Part shown: positions 38,213 to 48,204 of the stretch, one piece after another
Layout of the letters: the number at the start of each line of letters is the position of its first letter
Position numbering within the stretch: the stretch's first letter is position 1
Position numbers and translations under genes: made by a program
The notes under the pieces: model-generated
Told to the model about the DNA's origin: nothing
What the model saw: only the letters and a program-made list of their open reading frames with translations
The model's database searches: none
Source: Armatimonadota bacterium
GTDB lineage: Bacteria; Armatimonadota; JADLDR01
NCBI GenBank assembly: GCA_020846535.1
Contig: JADLDR010000118.1
Coordinates: 105,589-169,588 of the forward strand
Direction: 5' to 3'
Length of the DNA stretch: 64,000 bases

Positions 38213-39387
38213 ACCAGGAAACCCGTTCCGCGCCGCAGGACGAACGCCTCCGGCGCTGGCGATTGATTCTGGGGGGCGGGGAGACGGATGGGACCGGATG
38301 CGCCCTGTCCGGAGCGGATATCGGCATCGACCGCACCCTCCAGGCGCTCTACGACTCCGACCGGTCCGGCGGGCTGGGGAGTTCCTCTCCCAATGTGGCC
38401 CGATGGCTGGGCGATATCCGCGCCTACTTTCCCACCTCTGTGGTCAGGGTGATGCAGCAGGACGCCCTGGACCGGCTGGGCCTGCGTCAGATGCTTCTGG
38501 AGCCGGAGATGCTGGAGGCCGTGGAGCCGGATGTCCACCTGGTCGCCACCCTCCTTTCGCTCGGACAGATCATGCCGGAAAAGGTCAGGGAAACGGCTCG
38601 GGCGGTGGTGCAGCGCGTGGTGGAGGAGTTGGAGAAGAAGCTGGCGAACCCGCTCCGGCAGGCCGTGACCGGCAGCCTGAACCGCTCGATACGCACCCGC
38701 CGCCCGCGCCACCGGGATATCGACTGGATGCGGACCATCCGGGCCAACCTGAGGCACTACCAGCCCGATCTCAGAACCGTCATCCCGGAAACCCTGATCG
38801 GCTACGGGCGCAGGCAGGGGGCCGTGCAGAGGGAGATCATCCTGTGCGTGGACCAGAGCGGTTCGATGGCGACTTCGGTCGTCTATTCCGGGGTCTTCGC
38901 TGCGGTGATGGCCTCGATCCGGTCGGTCAAAACCTCTCTGGTCGTCTTCGACACCTCGGTCGTAGACCTGACCCCGATGCTCCAGGACCCGGTGGACGTA
39001 CTCTTCGGAACGCAGTTGGGGGGCGGGACCGATATCAACCGGGCGGTCGCCTATTGCCAGGGGCTGGTGCGCGTCCCGCAGGATACGATCCTGATCCTCA
39101 TCAGCGACCTCTATGAAGGCGGAAACGCCGCGGAAATGTTCAAGCGGATGGCCTCTCTGATCGGCTCCGGCGTGCAGGTCATCTGCCTCCTCGCCCTCGA
39201 CGACCGCGGCGCGCCCGGCTTCGATGGCCGCGCAGCCCACACGCTCGCCGGCCTGGGAGCGCCCTCCTTCGCCTGCACGCCCGACCTCTTCCCCGACCTG
39301 ATGGCTGCCGCCATCAAGCGCCAGGATATCGCCGCCTGGGCCGCCGCAAACGATATCGTGATTGCACGGGGAGAAGGGGCGGAATGA
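38209..39387 (+). CDS. VWA (von Willebrand factor A) domain protein
   Basis: MIDAS ILCVDQSGSM; LGGGTDINRAVAYCQ; ILISDLYEGG; ATGA overlap with DUF5682 gene. Confidence 0.95.
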   Translation: MNQETRSAPQDERLRRWRLILGGGETDGTGCALSGADIGIDRTLQALYDSDRSGGLGSSSPNVARWLGDIRAYFPTSVVRVMQQDALDRLGLRQMLLEPEMLEAVEPDVHLVATLLSLGQIMPEKVRETARAVVQRVVEELEKKLANPLRQAVTGSLNRSIRTRRPRHRDIDWMRTIRANLRHYQPDLRTVIPETLIGYGRRQGAVQREIILCVDQSGSMATSVVYSGVFAAVMASIRSVKTSLVVFDTSVVDLTPMLQDPVDVLFGTQLGGGTDINRAVAYCQGLVRVPQDTILILISDLYEGGNAAEMFKRMASLIGSGVQVICLLALDDRGAPGFDGRAAHTLAGLGAPSFACTPDLFPDLMAAAIKRQDIAAWAAANDIVIARGEGAE

Positions 39388-39388
39388 C

Positions 39389-39420
39389 AAACTCGGGCCA
39401 GCATCCGGCCCGAGTTTTTT
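39389..39420 (+). terminator. Rho-independent terminator of the MoxR-DUF5682-VWA operon
   Basis: aaactcgggcc-agcatcc-ggcccgagttttttt, classic stem plus U-tract. Confidence 0.92.
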
Positions 39421-39428
39421 CATACGCT

Positions 39429-39854
39429 TCAGGAGGCGTTTTTGACGACCTTCATATCGCTGATGTAAATCCCCTGAAGGCCCCCCTGGCGGACGATATG
39501 GCCTTTCACGCTCACCGTATCGGCCATATGCTCGATCAGTTGATCTTTGGAAGCCTGGTGCTTTTCGCTGCCGAATGTTATATAGACATGGCTTTTGCCA
39601 TCCACGATCCCGATGGGGTTTCCGGCCTTCGCGCAGGCGATCCCGCAATCCTTGTGGCCTGCCCCCCGGGCTTTATGATCCATATAGCACCAGAGATCCA
39701 CCACTTCCCCTGTCACTGTCGCCTCTTTCGGTGCTTTCGCGGCCCTGGCAGCCTTCGGAGCGCCTTTGGCAGCCCATCCCACCACCGAGAAAACCACCGC
39801 CGCGGCCAGAGCGATTGCCAGCATGACAGCCAGCTTATTCCAGCGATTGCTCAT
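39429..39854 (-). CDS. Small secreted/membrane-anchored protein of unknown function
   Basis: Signal/TM N-terminus then VTGEVVDLWCYMDHKARGAGHKDCGIACAKAGNPIGIVDGKSHVYITFG. Confidence 0.8.
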   Translation of the reverse strand: MSNRWNKLAVMLAIALAAAVVFSVVGWAAKGAPKAARAAKAPKEATVTGEVVDLWCYMDHKARGAGHKDCGIACAKAGNPIGIVDGKSHVYITFGSEKHQASKDQLIEHMADTVSVKGHIVRQGGLQGIYISDMKVVKNAS

Positions 39855-39986
39855 TTCGAACCTCCTCACCAACGTTTTCAGGAAACGCTTTGAATGTGGT
39901 TTTTTATAATAATCGTATAAATCCGCTGGAATGGTTCCCGTCACGGCGAGGATGGGGTAATTTTTGGCCCGGGATGCCTTACTGCT

Positions 39987-41048
39987 TCACCATCTCTCCA
40001 GCCCGAACCGGCCACGGTAAGCGTTGACCACCGACACGTAGTTCTCCACCGGCACGCTGGCGGTGATGGCGTTGCTGGCGCAGAGGATATGTCCTCCGTT
40101 CCCCCACCCGGCCTCCAGGCAGTCCAGAGTATGGCGGCGCACGTACTCCACGCTGCCGAAGCTGAGGGTGGTTCCGCAGTCCAGGTTGCCGTAAAGGGTT
40201 ACCCGGTCGCCGACGGAAGCCTTCAGGCGGCGCATGTCCATCCCGGCATGCATATCGATTTCCAGATAGCCGTCCGCTTCGCACCCGGATGTGAAATCTT
40301 CCAGAACCGACCACAGGTTCCCGTCGCTGGCATTGACGGCCCGGCAGCCCGCCTCATGGATGCGGCGGGAGAGGATCCGCACCTGGGGGGCGATGAACTC
40401 CCGATAGGCCCGGGGCGAGATGAGAGGCCGGTTGCCCGCGAAATCGCCCCCGACCCCGATCTGATCGATCCCTAAAGCGATATACTTCTCGATCCACCCC
40501 AGCGCCGCTTTCGTCGCCAGGGCGAAATGCCGGCGGGCCGCCTCCGGGGCCAGCGCCATGGCTTCCATAAGATCGGTGTCCGCCCAGACCCCGTGTACAT
40601 AGGCCGGGGCGAGAATGGGAAGATCCAGACCGCGGCGATCCATCTCGTCCTTCAGGAACCTGTAGATCAGAAGCGTTTCGTCCGGCGGGGGCGCGGAATC
40701 GGCGTTTTGCTCGTTCCGGCGGTGAAGCCGCTCCACCGGGTCATCTGGCGGCGGCAAGGGCAGGGCCGTCGGCGCGGCGGCGGGCTGAGGCACGGGCGGG
40801 TTCGGGGTCACATAGAGCATATCGTGCCCCAGCAGGCAGGCCAGATCGAGGCGATCCACCGCCATCTGCCGGACAGCCTCCTCCCACCCCTTTTCGGCAA
40901 GAAGCGCGGGCCAGCGGGCCGGATCGCCTGCATAAATGCGTCCCAGCAGCGCATCGGCCACCGGCGACAACAGCACATATTCGAACATCGGCGTTCTGTC
41001 CGGCTCGCGGTGGCTCAAGGCCGCCTCGATGCGCTCGCGTGAGGTCAT
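39987..41048 (-). CDS. Uroporphyrinogen decarboxylase (URO-D)-superfamily protein
   Basis: MTSRERIEAALSHREPDRTPMFEY...YIALGIDQIGVGGDFAGNRPLISPRAYREFIAPQVRIL...VTLYGNLDCGTTL. Confidence 0.9.
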   Translation of the reverse strand: MTSRERIEAALSHREPDRTPMFEYVLLSPVADALLGRIYAGDPARWPALLAEKGWEEAVRQMAVDRLDLACLLGHDMLYVTPNPPVPQPAAAPTALPLPPPDDPVERLHRRNEQNADSAPPPDETLLIYRFLKDEMDRRGLDLPILAPAYVHGVWADTDLMEAMALAPEAARRHFALATKAALGWIEKYIALGIDQIGVGGDFAGNRPLISPRAYREFIAPQVRILSRRIHEAGCRAVNASDGNLWSVLEDFTSGCEADGYLEIDMHAGMDMRRLKASVGDRVTLYGNLDCGTTLSFGSVEYVRRHTLDCLEAGWGNGGHILCASNAITASVPVENYVSVVNAYRGRFGLERW

Positions 41049-42734
41049 AGTTTCTCTCCTGCCAAAGCAGCCGCTTCCGGCAAATCCTTTTGCAGCGCCG
41101 AATTCGGCAGAATCCAGAGCCTGACATCGGCCCGCTTCACCTCCGCCAGTTCTGCGGGGGAAAGCGTCTCTCCCAGGATGAACATGCCCGCGCTTCCCTT
41201 TGCTTCCGCCGGGCTGCCCACAAAACGGATCGTGTAGCCTGCTTCGGCGGCGGAGGCGAGCGTTTTCGCCCAGAGCCGCCGCGTCATGTAGCGGTTGTAT
41301 TCCATCAGATTCCACTCTTCCCCGAAGGGAAGATAAACGGCGAGAGGCGTGCCGTTGGCCGGGGCCGGTAGGGGGACGCATCGACGTATATCCGGTACAT
41401 CAGGGGTGTCATTTCCCACCAGTGGAGGAGGCTGCCCGCCCCCCGGTGCCGCGCGGCCTCGATAAACTGGCGGATATGTTCGGCCCGCATCGCCTCCGGG
41501 AAATCCGCCCCTTCGCTGATGCCGAACTCCTCGATGACCACCGGGCGCGGGCGGCCCGGCAGGGCGCGGCGCAGACTTTCCACCAGCAGCAGCGCGTGGT
41601 GGGATATCTCCGGGCCGTTGATCCACAGATCGTAAGTGTGGGGCGACCAGTAATCGTAAACCTGATCCCCGGCCCGCCCCCGCAGCAGGCGCGGGTTCCC
41701 GTGGCTTAAAGTGATCGGGTGCTTCGGATCGGCCCGGCGCACCATGCGGGCGCGGGCGATCAGGCTGTCCGCCAGAAGCGCGTTGGCATAGGCAAAGAAA
41801 TCGTGGGCCGGGCGGTTGCTCTGCTCCTGGCAGGCGATCACCCGGATGCCGTGCGCCCGGCAGTGGGCCACGGTCCGGTGCAGACGCCGGTAGGCTTCCT
41901 CGTTCCACACACCCGGCAGCGGAGCGAACCAGCAGTCGGAGATCAGCACCCGGACGGTATTCATCCCGGAATCGGCCATCCGTTGTAAAATGCGGTTTTG
42001 CTCCTCACTGCTCAGGGTGATCAGATAGGGCTGGTTGTTGCCGAAGGGATAAAAGGGCGCACCGTTGGCTGTCGTAAATCCTCGTCCGGCGGCGCCCACC
42101 CGCACGAATCCATCCTCCTGCAGCTGCCTTGCCGCCGCCGATTCGCGCTGTCCGGCGGCCCGATAGGGCGCTTGGGCAGGCAAAGCGATGGCCGCGCCCG
42201 TCCGGAAGGCCATTTCGACAGATTCGCCTCGCCGGGCGGGCGGATCCAGGCAGATCTGGGCCGAGAAGCCTTCCCGGTCTTTCACCAGGAAAAAGCCGTG
42301 ATGGTCCCGGCCGGCGATCCGGATGCGGCTCCGCTCCCGACCCCTTTCCGCCTGAATCCACCCGGGCGTTCCGATATCCCAGAACCATATCAACTGGCCC
42401 GGCCTGGCCCCTTGAAGCCGTAGGTCAGCGATTTCGTTTCCGGCGCGATCCGGAATTCCACCCCCAACCGCCCGGTCCAACCCTCCTCCAGTCGGGTTAT
42501 TCTCACTTTGAAACTTTGCCCGTTCCGCTGCCATTCCACCCGGAAGGCGTTCCCCAGCGTCCCTTCCTCCCTGATGCCCGCCGGGGCCTCAATCGCAGGC
42601 GTTTGCAGGCTTTCCCAACTGCCCAGCCAGGCAAAGGTGCGGACGCTTTGCAGTGGCACGTTTCGCGCCGAAGGGGCAGCATGGGCCGATGCGAACGAAA
42701 AGCAGGCCAGCAGCATATACCATTTGCGGGCCAT
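41045..42734 (-). pseudogene. Secreted GH5/GH42-like glycoside hydrolase broken by two frameshifts
   Basis: Homology-like text runs MARKWYMLLACFSFASAHA...KSLTYGFKG | PGQLIWFWDIGTPGWIQ...MYRIYVDASPYRPRP | ANGTPLAVYLPFGEEWNLMEYNRYMTRRLWAKTL... across three ORFs, shifts near 42410 and 41370. Confidence 0.75.
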
Positions 42735-42738
42735 CGCT

Positions 42739-44844
42739 CTACTCCACCACCAGCCAGGTGATTTCTTTCGGCCCCAGGCGCACCGGCGCTTGGATATGGT
42801 ATTCACGGTCTAAAATGTACTCCTTTATCCTTCCTCCATCGAAGCGCACGCTCGCCCTGTCGGTCAGGCCCGTGTAGTAGAGGGGGAGCCGGATAGTTTG
42901 CTTGAGTTCCCGGTCGGTGGGATTGTAGAACATCGCCAGGCCGCGCTCTTTCAGCCGCGAGTTGACGTGCAGGACGCAGTCGATGGATCTCCCGTCCGGG
43001 CGGCGGACATGGATGATATCCGAGTCCAGGATCAGGCGGTGTTTCTTATAAAAACTCACCCATTTTTTCACGACCGCTCTGGTTTCCTTCGTGTCGAAGA
43101 GCCGCGGGCCGCGGTAGCATGCCTGCACGCCGCTGCCGAAATTCTGGGCCAGGTGCCACTCGTATTCCTTCAGATGGGCGGAGAGCGGCTCGAAGGTGGC
43201 GGCCTCTCCGCCCCCGTGGTATTCCACCAGCGGCACGAACATCCACCCCATGCTCGGCGCCTTCTCGAAGGTGCCGTCATAGATGTTCTGTCGGGCGATC
43301 AGGATTTGCCGCCAGCGAGGCAGGCTGAAATTGTCCTCCCGATAGCCCATCCCGCACTTGTTGCTGCCGTTCAGGTAATAGGAGTCGGGCGAGTTGATAT
43401 AGATACCGCGCTTCCGGCATTCATGATAGAAATTCACACATGCTTGCCACTGGCGAAGCTGGGAGTCCTTCAATCCCCGGTGATGCTTGTACTCGGTGGA
43501 GGCGCAGACATCGCCGTGGAAGGGGCCGTCGGTCTCGATCACATCCATGCCGGTCTTATCCATGAAGTCGAGGACGCGGCGAAAGTAGCTGTCGGCCCAT
43601 TCGCTCGCAAGGCATGCGCTCTGCCCGAACTTGCTCCCCGGCTGGCCTGTTTCCGGCGAGATGCAGTTGTTCTCCGGCCCGGCATCCCGTGAGGCGCACA
43701 TCAGGGTATAGCCCCCGATCTCGATCCCTTTCCGGTGGGCGTAATCCACGTCCGCCTTGAAGCGGACGATGCAGTCCGGATCCTCGCTTTCGATATCGAA
43801 CCCGCTCCAGAAGGTCAGGATAACCATGTCGAAGCCCACCTCGGCGCACTGATCGACCGCCCGCCTCACCGACACCGAATCGGAACTCCGCACATGCATC
43901 AGGATCGGATTTTCGGTGACCTGCGGGGCGAGCGCCCGCACCATCCGCCGCCGGCCCAGCCCCCTGCGCTCGCGGTCGTCACTGTCGTGGAGAAGCTCGA
44001 AGGTGCGGAAAGAATCGAACCGCTCGCCCGGCCTCAGAGCGACTCCCGGCCCGAGCGGGTCTTTGCTGGTCATCAAAAGGGGCATCCGGTAGAGGAAATC
44101 GATCTGGGTCTTGTAGTCTGGATCCGGTCCCCAGTGGGTGGTGTCCATCCCGTCGAACACATAATCGCTCTCGACATGAAGCCTCTGCTTCTCCTGCTCC
44201 GTGACCGCCAAGATCTCCCCCACGACCGATTCCAGCAGGATTTCTCTGCCGCTCCTGTTTTCGATAGAGAGCCATTTCGAGAGGACCGGCATCCCTTCGT
44301 ACATTTCGTAATGGACGGATACCGCAAGGCCGTCATAGAGGGGCAGCCAGCTCTCCGGGGGCCGAAACCGGAAGGTCAGGGACAGACCGGCGGGAGGCCA
44401 AGGGCGCTTTTCGGAACGGCGCTTCGGCTTCCAGGGATAGCGGGCGGCAGGCTCACCTATCGTACAGCCGGCGTATTGAAACGCTTCCGGGCTGGAAGTC
44501 ATCTTTCCGATCCAAGCCGGGTCGAGATAGGCGTAATCGGGCTGCCCTTTTAGCCCGCCCACCTCCGCCCGCCTGCCATCGATCACCAGAACCGCCTCCG
44601 GCTTCACGCCCCGCAAGATGCCGACTCCCGCGGTCAGGTTCCGATAATCGATGGTCGCTAGATTGGGCGCTGTGCGGAACGTCCGGCTGATCAGCCCGTT
44701 GGAGAGGGCGACCTCCCCATCCCTTTCCTCGGCCCGGACAGCCTTCTTGACGGAAGCCACCAGCCAGTCCGGGTTTTCCCCGGCGGCGACGAGCGACGAG
44801 AGCAAGCATAAGATAATGACAATAACTATGATAAGAATTAACAT
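42739..44844 (-). CDS. Secreted alpha-galactosidase-like TIM-barrel glycosidase
   Basis: Signal/TM start MLILIIVIVIILCLLSSLVAAGE; FDMVILTFWSGFDIE, KTGMDVIETDGPFHGDVCAS. Confidence 0.65.
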   Translation of the reverse strand: MLILIIVIVIILCLLSSLVAAGENPDWLVASVKKAVRAEERDGEVALSNGLISRTFRTAPNLATIDYRNLTAGVGILRGVKPEAVLVIDGRRAEVGGLKGQPDYAYLDPAWIGKMTSSPEAFQYAGCTIGEPAARYPWKPKRRSEKRPWPPAGLSLTFRFRPPESWLPLYDGLAVSVHYEMYEGMPVLSKWLSIENRSGREILLESVVGEILAVTEQEKQRLHVESDYVFDGMDTTHWGPDPDYKTQIDFLYRMPLLMTSKDPLGPGVALRPGERFDSFRTFELLHDSDDRERRGLGRRRMVRALAPQVTENPILMHVRSSDSVSVRRAVDQCAEVGFDMVILTFWSGFDIESEDPDCIVRFKADVDYAHRKGIEIGGYTLMCASRDAGPENNCISPETGQPGSKFGQSACLASEWADSYFRRVLDFMDKTGMDVIETDGPFHGDVCASTEYKHHRGLKDSQLRQWQACVNFYHECRKRGIYINSPDSYYLNGSNKCGMGYREDNFSLPRWRQILIARQNIYDGTFEKAPSMGWMFVPLVEYHGGGEAATFEPLSAHLKEYEWHLAQNFGSGVQACYRGPRLFDTKETRAVVKKWVSFYKKHRLILDSDIIHVRRPDGRSIDCVLHVNSRLKERGLAMFYNPTDRELKQTIRLPLYYTGLTDRASVRFDGGRIKEYILDREYHIQAPVRLGPKEITWLVVE

Positions 44845-44907
44845 GATGGCTCCTTGCAACTACCTGCCCCAGTCTTACAAGATCACCCGGTTACGCAGGG
44901 TTATGGT

Positions 44908-45275
44908 CGGGGCTTTGAGAGACAGTTACCTACTCCCGGCCCCTATACGTTATATCGTCCGCGACAGTGTCTGCTTCAGGACCAAGGCCCCCGAGACATT
45001 GCTCTCCCGGGAAGAACTGCCCGCTTGTGGCCCCCCCCCGAACGAGTGGCGCGGCGAGCGTCGTTAGAGGGGCGCGTAGTGGGCGCACTGCCAGCCCCAA
45101 CAGGGGAGGGCATCATGATCTCCTGAATAGGGCGGATCAGCCGCAGAAAGTTGGCCTCTTGGATGCGACCAGACTTGGTGAAGGTGAAGCGGAAAGGGGG
45201 AGAGGATCGGGCGTAAGGGAACGTAGCCTCTCTTCACGAAACGGGGAGAGGGGGCAAGGGAGAGAAATAATCCAG
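44908..45275. repeat. Degenerate/composite remnant of repeat family B
   Basis: tcggggctttgagagacagttacctactcccggccc resembles 16752-16790; ...ctcttcacgaaacggggagaggggg... resembles 16845-16880. Confidence 0.45.
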
Positions 45276-45336
45276 CCTCCATCGCTGGCCGCGATTGTCG
45301 ACACATCCACTTTTCATCTCCCCTCACACCACATCC

Positions 45337-48201
45337 TCAGCGATTCATCTGCTCAAGGATCGCCTTCAATTTCTTCAGTTCGCTGCCGAAAGCGGCCCAG
45401 TCACCCTGACGGCTGGACTGCTCGGCGCGGTTGTAGTGGGACATGGCCTGGGAAGCCAGGCTACTTGTATCCGCGGAAGGGGCCGGACGCAGAGCGCCTG
45501 CGGTGATAGGCGAAGGCCGGACCGGGGCGGAGGGTCGGCTGCCGAAGATGCGGTACAGGGCTTCCTCAAGGGTCTGCTCCATCACCACCTGGCTACCGTA
45601 GACCACCACCACCCGCTTGAATTCCGGCATCTGCGCCCCGCGAGAGGGGAGCGGGGTCGGAGCGGGCATCCCGGGCTGGGCGAAAGGGAAGGCAACGGCA
45701 GGAGCGGAATCGCCTCCTTTGGTTTGCAGATAGAGGGGCCGTATGTAGATGAGCGACTGCTCGATGGGCAGCACCAGAAGGTTCCCCCAGATCACCTGGC
45801 TTCCCTGCTGGTTCCAGAGTGTCAACTGGCTGGAAATCTGGGTATTTTGTTTGATACGCGACTCGATCTGTTCTGGCCCGAAGAAGAGCTTGCTCTTTGG
45901 GAAGCGGTAGACAATCAGTTTTCCATAGTCATCCGGGTCGCTTTTGGCGCACATCCAGGCTGACATGTTCTGTTTGCTAGCAATAGTGAACGGCCACATG
46001 ATGATGAATTCTTCCTGCTTCTCCCCGGGCAGGCGCATGATGTTGTAGTAGGGCTGCATCAATTCGGTTCCCGCCTCCATCAATTGCCCCTGCTGCTGGC
46101 TGTAGGCTTGCTCTTTCGGGATATTCCAATCGTCCTCCCGGTTATAGAATACTTGGGGATCCTGGACGTGGTAGCGGCAATATTTATCGCCCTGGATTTT
46201 GAACAGCAGTTCAGGGTAGCGAATGTGCGCCAGGAGGCTCTTGGGCATCCGCTCGCGAGGCAGAAACAGGTCAGGAAATATCTTCCGGTAGGTTTGCAGG
46301 AGCGGGTCTTCGGGATCGAAAACATAAAACCGGCAGGTTCCGTTGTAGGCGTCCACAACCGCCTTGACCGAGTTGCGAATATAGTTGTCCTTCCGCACCG
46401 AATAGGGCGTGGCATAAGGATAGCCCGGCGAGGTAGTGTAGGCATCCACGAACCAGTAAAGCCTGCCGTCAGCGACCACCAGGTAGGGGTCGGGATCGTA
46501 TTCCAGGAACGGGCAGATTTGCGTCAGGCGGTCTGGGATGCGGCGATGAAACAGCACGCGGCTTTCGGACGTCAGGCTGCGGTTAAGAAGAATCTTGAGG
46601 CTGTTGAACCGGCTGGCGAAAGCGATCTTCCTTCCGAGGGATCCGACAGGAACGCCCCCTTCCCCCTTGTAAACGGTGCGAGCCACCTGCCCCTCCGTAT
46701 CGCCGATGGGATAGTCGAACTCCTCCTCGGTAGTACGGACGAAGCTGTATTCGCTGGAAAGCTCTCCATAGTACAGCTCCGGCCTTTTGACCGGAATATC
46801 GGGAGGAGTCTCAGGCGGGATATTTTTGATGAGGAAGACCGGCATCCCCTCGGGGCTAACTTGGTTCACAGGACTCATCGCCAGCCCGTACCCGTGCGTG
46901 TAGATCATATGCTCATTGATCCAGGTGCGGTTCAGAAGGGCATCGTAATTCATTTCTCGCGGGGAGAGGAGCATCTGCCGCAGTTCCCCGTTGAGAATAT
47001 AGCGGTCAATATCTATATCGCTAAAACGGTAATACTGCGTTATACCCTGAAGTTGGCCGTAGGTAGCTAGAGCGGGTCGGTGGTCCCAGAGGCGGGCGTT
47101 TTTCAGGGTCAATTCGTTGCGCTGGAGGTCTGCGGAGGTCAAATCCTGGTCACCGGGGAAGTCGTGAGGCTCCACCTTATCCAGCCCGTAGGCCATGCGC
47201 GTGAATTTGATGTTATGGGCAATATAAGGCTCTTCCCGGTTGATCTCGTTCGGCGTGACGGACAACTGCTGCACCAGGCCGGGCACAACGCTGCCCGCCA
47301 TCGACAGTAAAAGCCAGAATCCCAGCCCTCCGATGAGTGGCTTCCAGCTCCGGACAAAGACATTGGCGATCAGCAAAAGGCCGCAGGCTACCGCCACGAT
47401 GAAAAGAGAGTTCAGAAACCACATCCGGGCATGGATATCGGTGTAGCCCGCGCCGTAGAAGAAACCGTGATCGGAGAAGAGGAGACCATAGGTTTGAATC
47501 TTATAGCCGAACGCTTTTCCGATCAGGGACAGGCCGGCCAGGACGGAAAGATGCTCCCGCACGTTCGGGGCGATCCTCACCTCCGGCCACTGGAACTGGG
47601 TTTCAGTGGCCCGCCCGATCAGCCGCAGAGCGCCGTAGAAGCTGTAAAGTACGGCGGTCGACATGATGGTCAGGATGAGAACAAAGGTAGCCCACTGGGT
47701 GAGATAATTATAGAAGGGAAGGGTGAAGATATAGAAGGACACATCCTTCTGGAAGATGGGGTCCTGTACGCCGAAGGGAGTGGCATTGCGGAAGCGGAGG
47801 TAATCGTCCCAGCGGGTGGCGGCCTCTGTGGCGATGAGAAAGCTCATCAACGCCGAGGCCGCCACCACGATCTTGCCGATATACGGCTCGAAGATATTAC
47901 GCTCCGGGATATCCAGGATGCGGCCCTTGATGAAACGGATTGTAGGCGGGGCCAGCCTGCGCGTCAGGGCCGCGTTCACGGTCAGGATGATGAAGAAGAT
48001 CAGGCCCATGGCCACGCCCATCTTCGCCTTTGTCGCCAGAGTGGTCGAAAAGACTGAGCTGTAGCCGACCTCCCTGAACCACAGCCATTCGGTGTAGAGA
48101 TAAAGGCTGCGCCCTCCGAAAATCATGATCAGGAGGGCGATCCCGGCCAGCGGATATAAGACGCGCTGCCAGTTGGGCATACGATACGTTTCACCGGACA
48201 T
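45337..48201 (-). CDS. UPF0182 family multi-pass membrane protein
   Basis: 954 aa; multiple TM N-terminus then PYIAHNIKFTRMAYGLDKV...NRTWINEHMIYTHGYGLAMSPVNQVSPEGMPVFLIKNIPP...IRYPELLFKIQ. Confidence 0.97.
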   Translation of the reverse strand: MSGETYRMPNWQRVLYPLAGIALLIMIFGGRSLYLYTEWLWFREVGYSSVFSTTLATKAKMGVAMGLIFFIILTVNAALTRRLAPPTIRFIKGRILDIPERNIFEPYIGKIVVAASALMSFLIATEAATRWDDYLRFRNATPFGVQDPIFQKDVSFYIFTLPFYNYLTQWATFVLILTIMSTAVLYSFYGALRLIGRATETQFQWPEVRIAPNVREHLSVLAGLSLIGKAFGYKIQTYGLLFSDHGFFYGAGYTDIHARMWFLNSLFIVAVACGLLLIANVFVRSWKPLIGGLGFWLLLSMAGSVVPGLVQQLSVTPNEINREEPYIAHNIKFTRMAYGLDKVEPHDFPGDQDLTSADLQRNELTLKNARLWDHRPALATYGQLQGITQYYRFSDIDIDRYILNGELRQMLLSPREMNYDALLNRTWINEHMIYTHGYGLAMSPVNQVSPEGMPVFLIKNIPPETPPDIPVKRPELYYGELSSEYSFVRTTEEEFDYPIGDTEGQVARTVYKGEGGVPVGSLGRKIAFASRFNSLKILLNRSLTSESRVLFHRRIPDRLTQICPFLEYDPDPYLVVADGRLYWFVDAYTTSPGYPYATPYSVRKDNYIRNSVKAVVDAYNGTCRFYVFDPEDPLLQTYRKIFPDLFLPRERMPKSLLAHIRYPELLFKIQGDKYCRYHVQDPQVFYNREDDWNIPKEQAYSQQQGQLMEAGTELMQPYYNIMRLPGEKQEEFIIMWPFTIASKQNMSAWMCAKSDPDDYGKLIVYRFPKSKLFFGPEQIESRIKQNTQISSQLTLWNQQGSQVIWGNLLVLPIEQSLIYIRPLYLQTKGGDSAPAVAFPFAQPGMPAPTPLPSRGAQMPEFKRVVVVYGSQVVMEQTLEEALYRIFGSRPSAPVRPSPITAGALRPAPSADTSSLASQAMSHYNRAEQSSRQGDWAAFGSELKKLKAILEQMNR

Positions 48202-48204
48202 ATA

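Noticed and set aside
34872-39387. Calling the MoxR-DUF5682-VWA operon a confirmed defence system
   Set aside because: No nuclease, toxin or defence-island neighbours in the window; only a hypothesis.
38203-39648. 481-aa minus-strand ORF
   Set aside because: Antisense to the VWA gene and crosses its terminator; no motifs.
39987-41048. Haem biosynthesis hemE
   Set aside because: URO-D superfamily but divergent and without any other haem gene in the window.
46084-47070. 328-aa plus-strand ORF
   Set aside because: Antisense to UPF0182 gene; no motifs.
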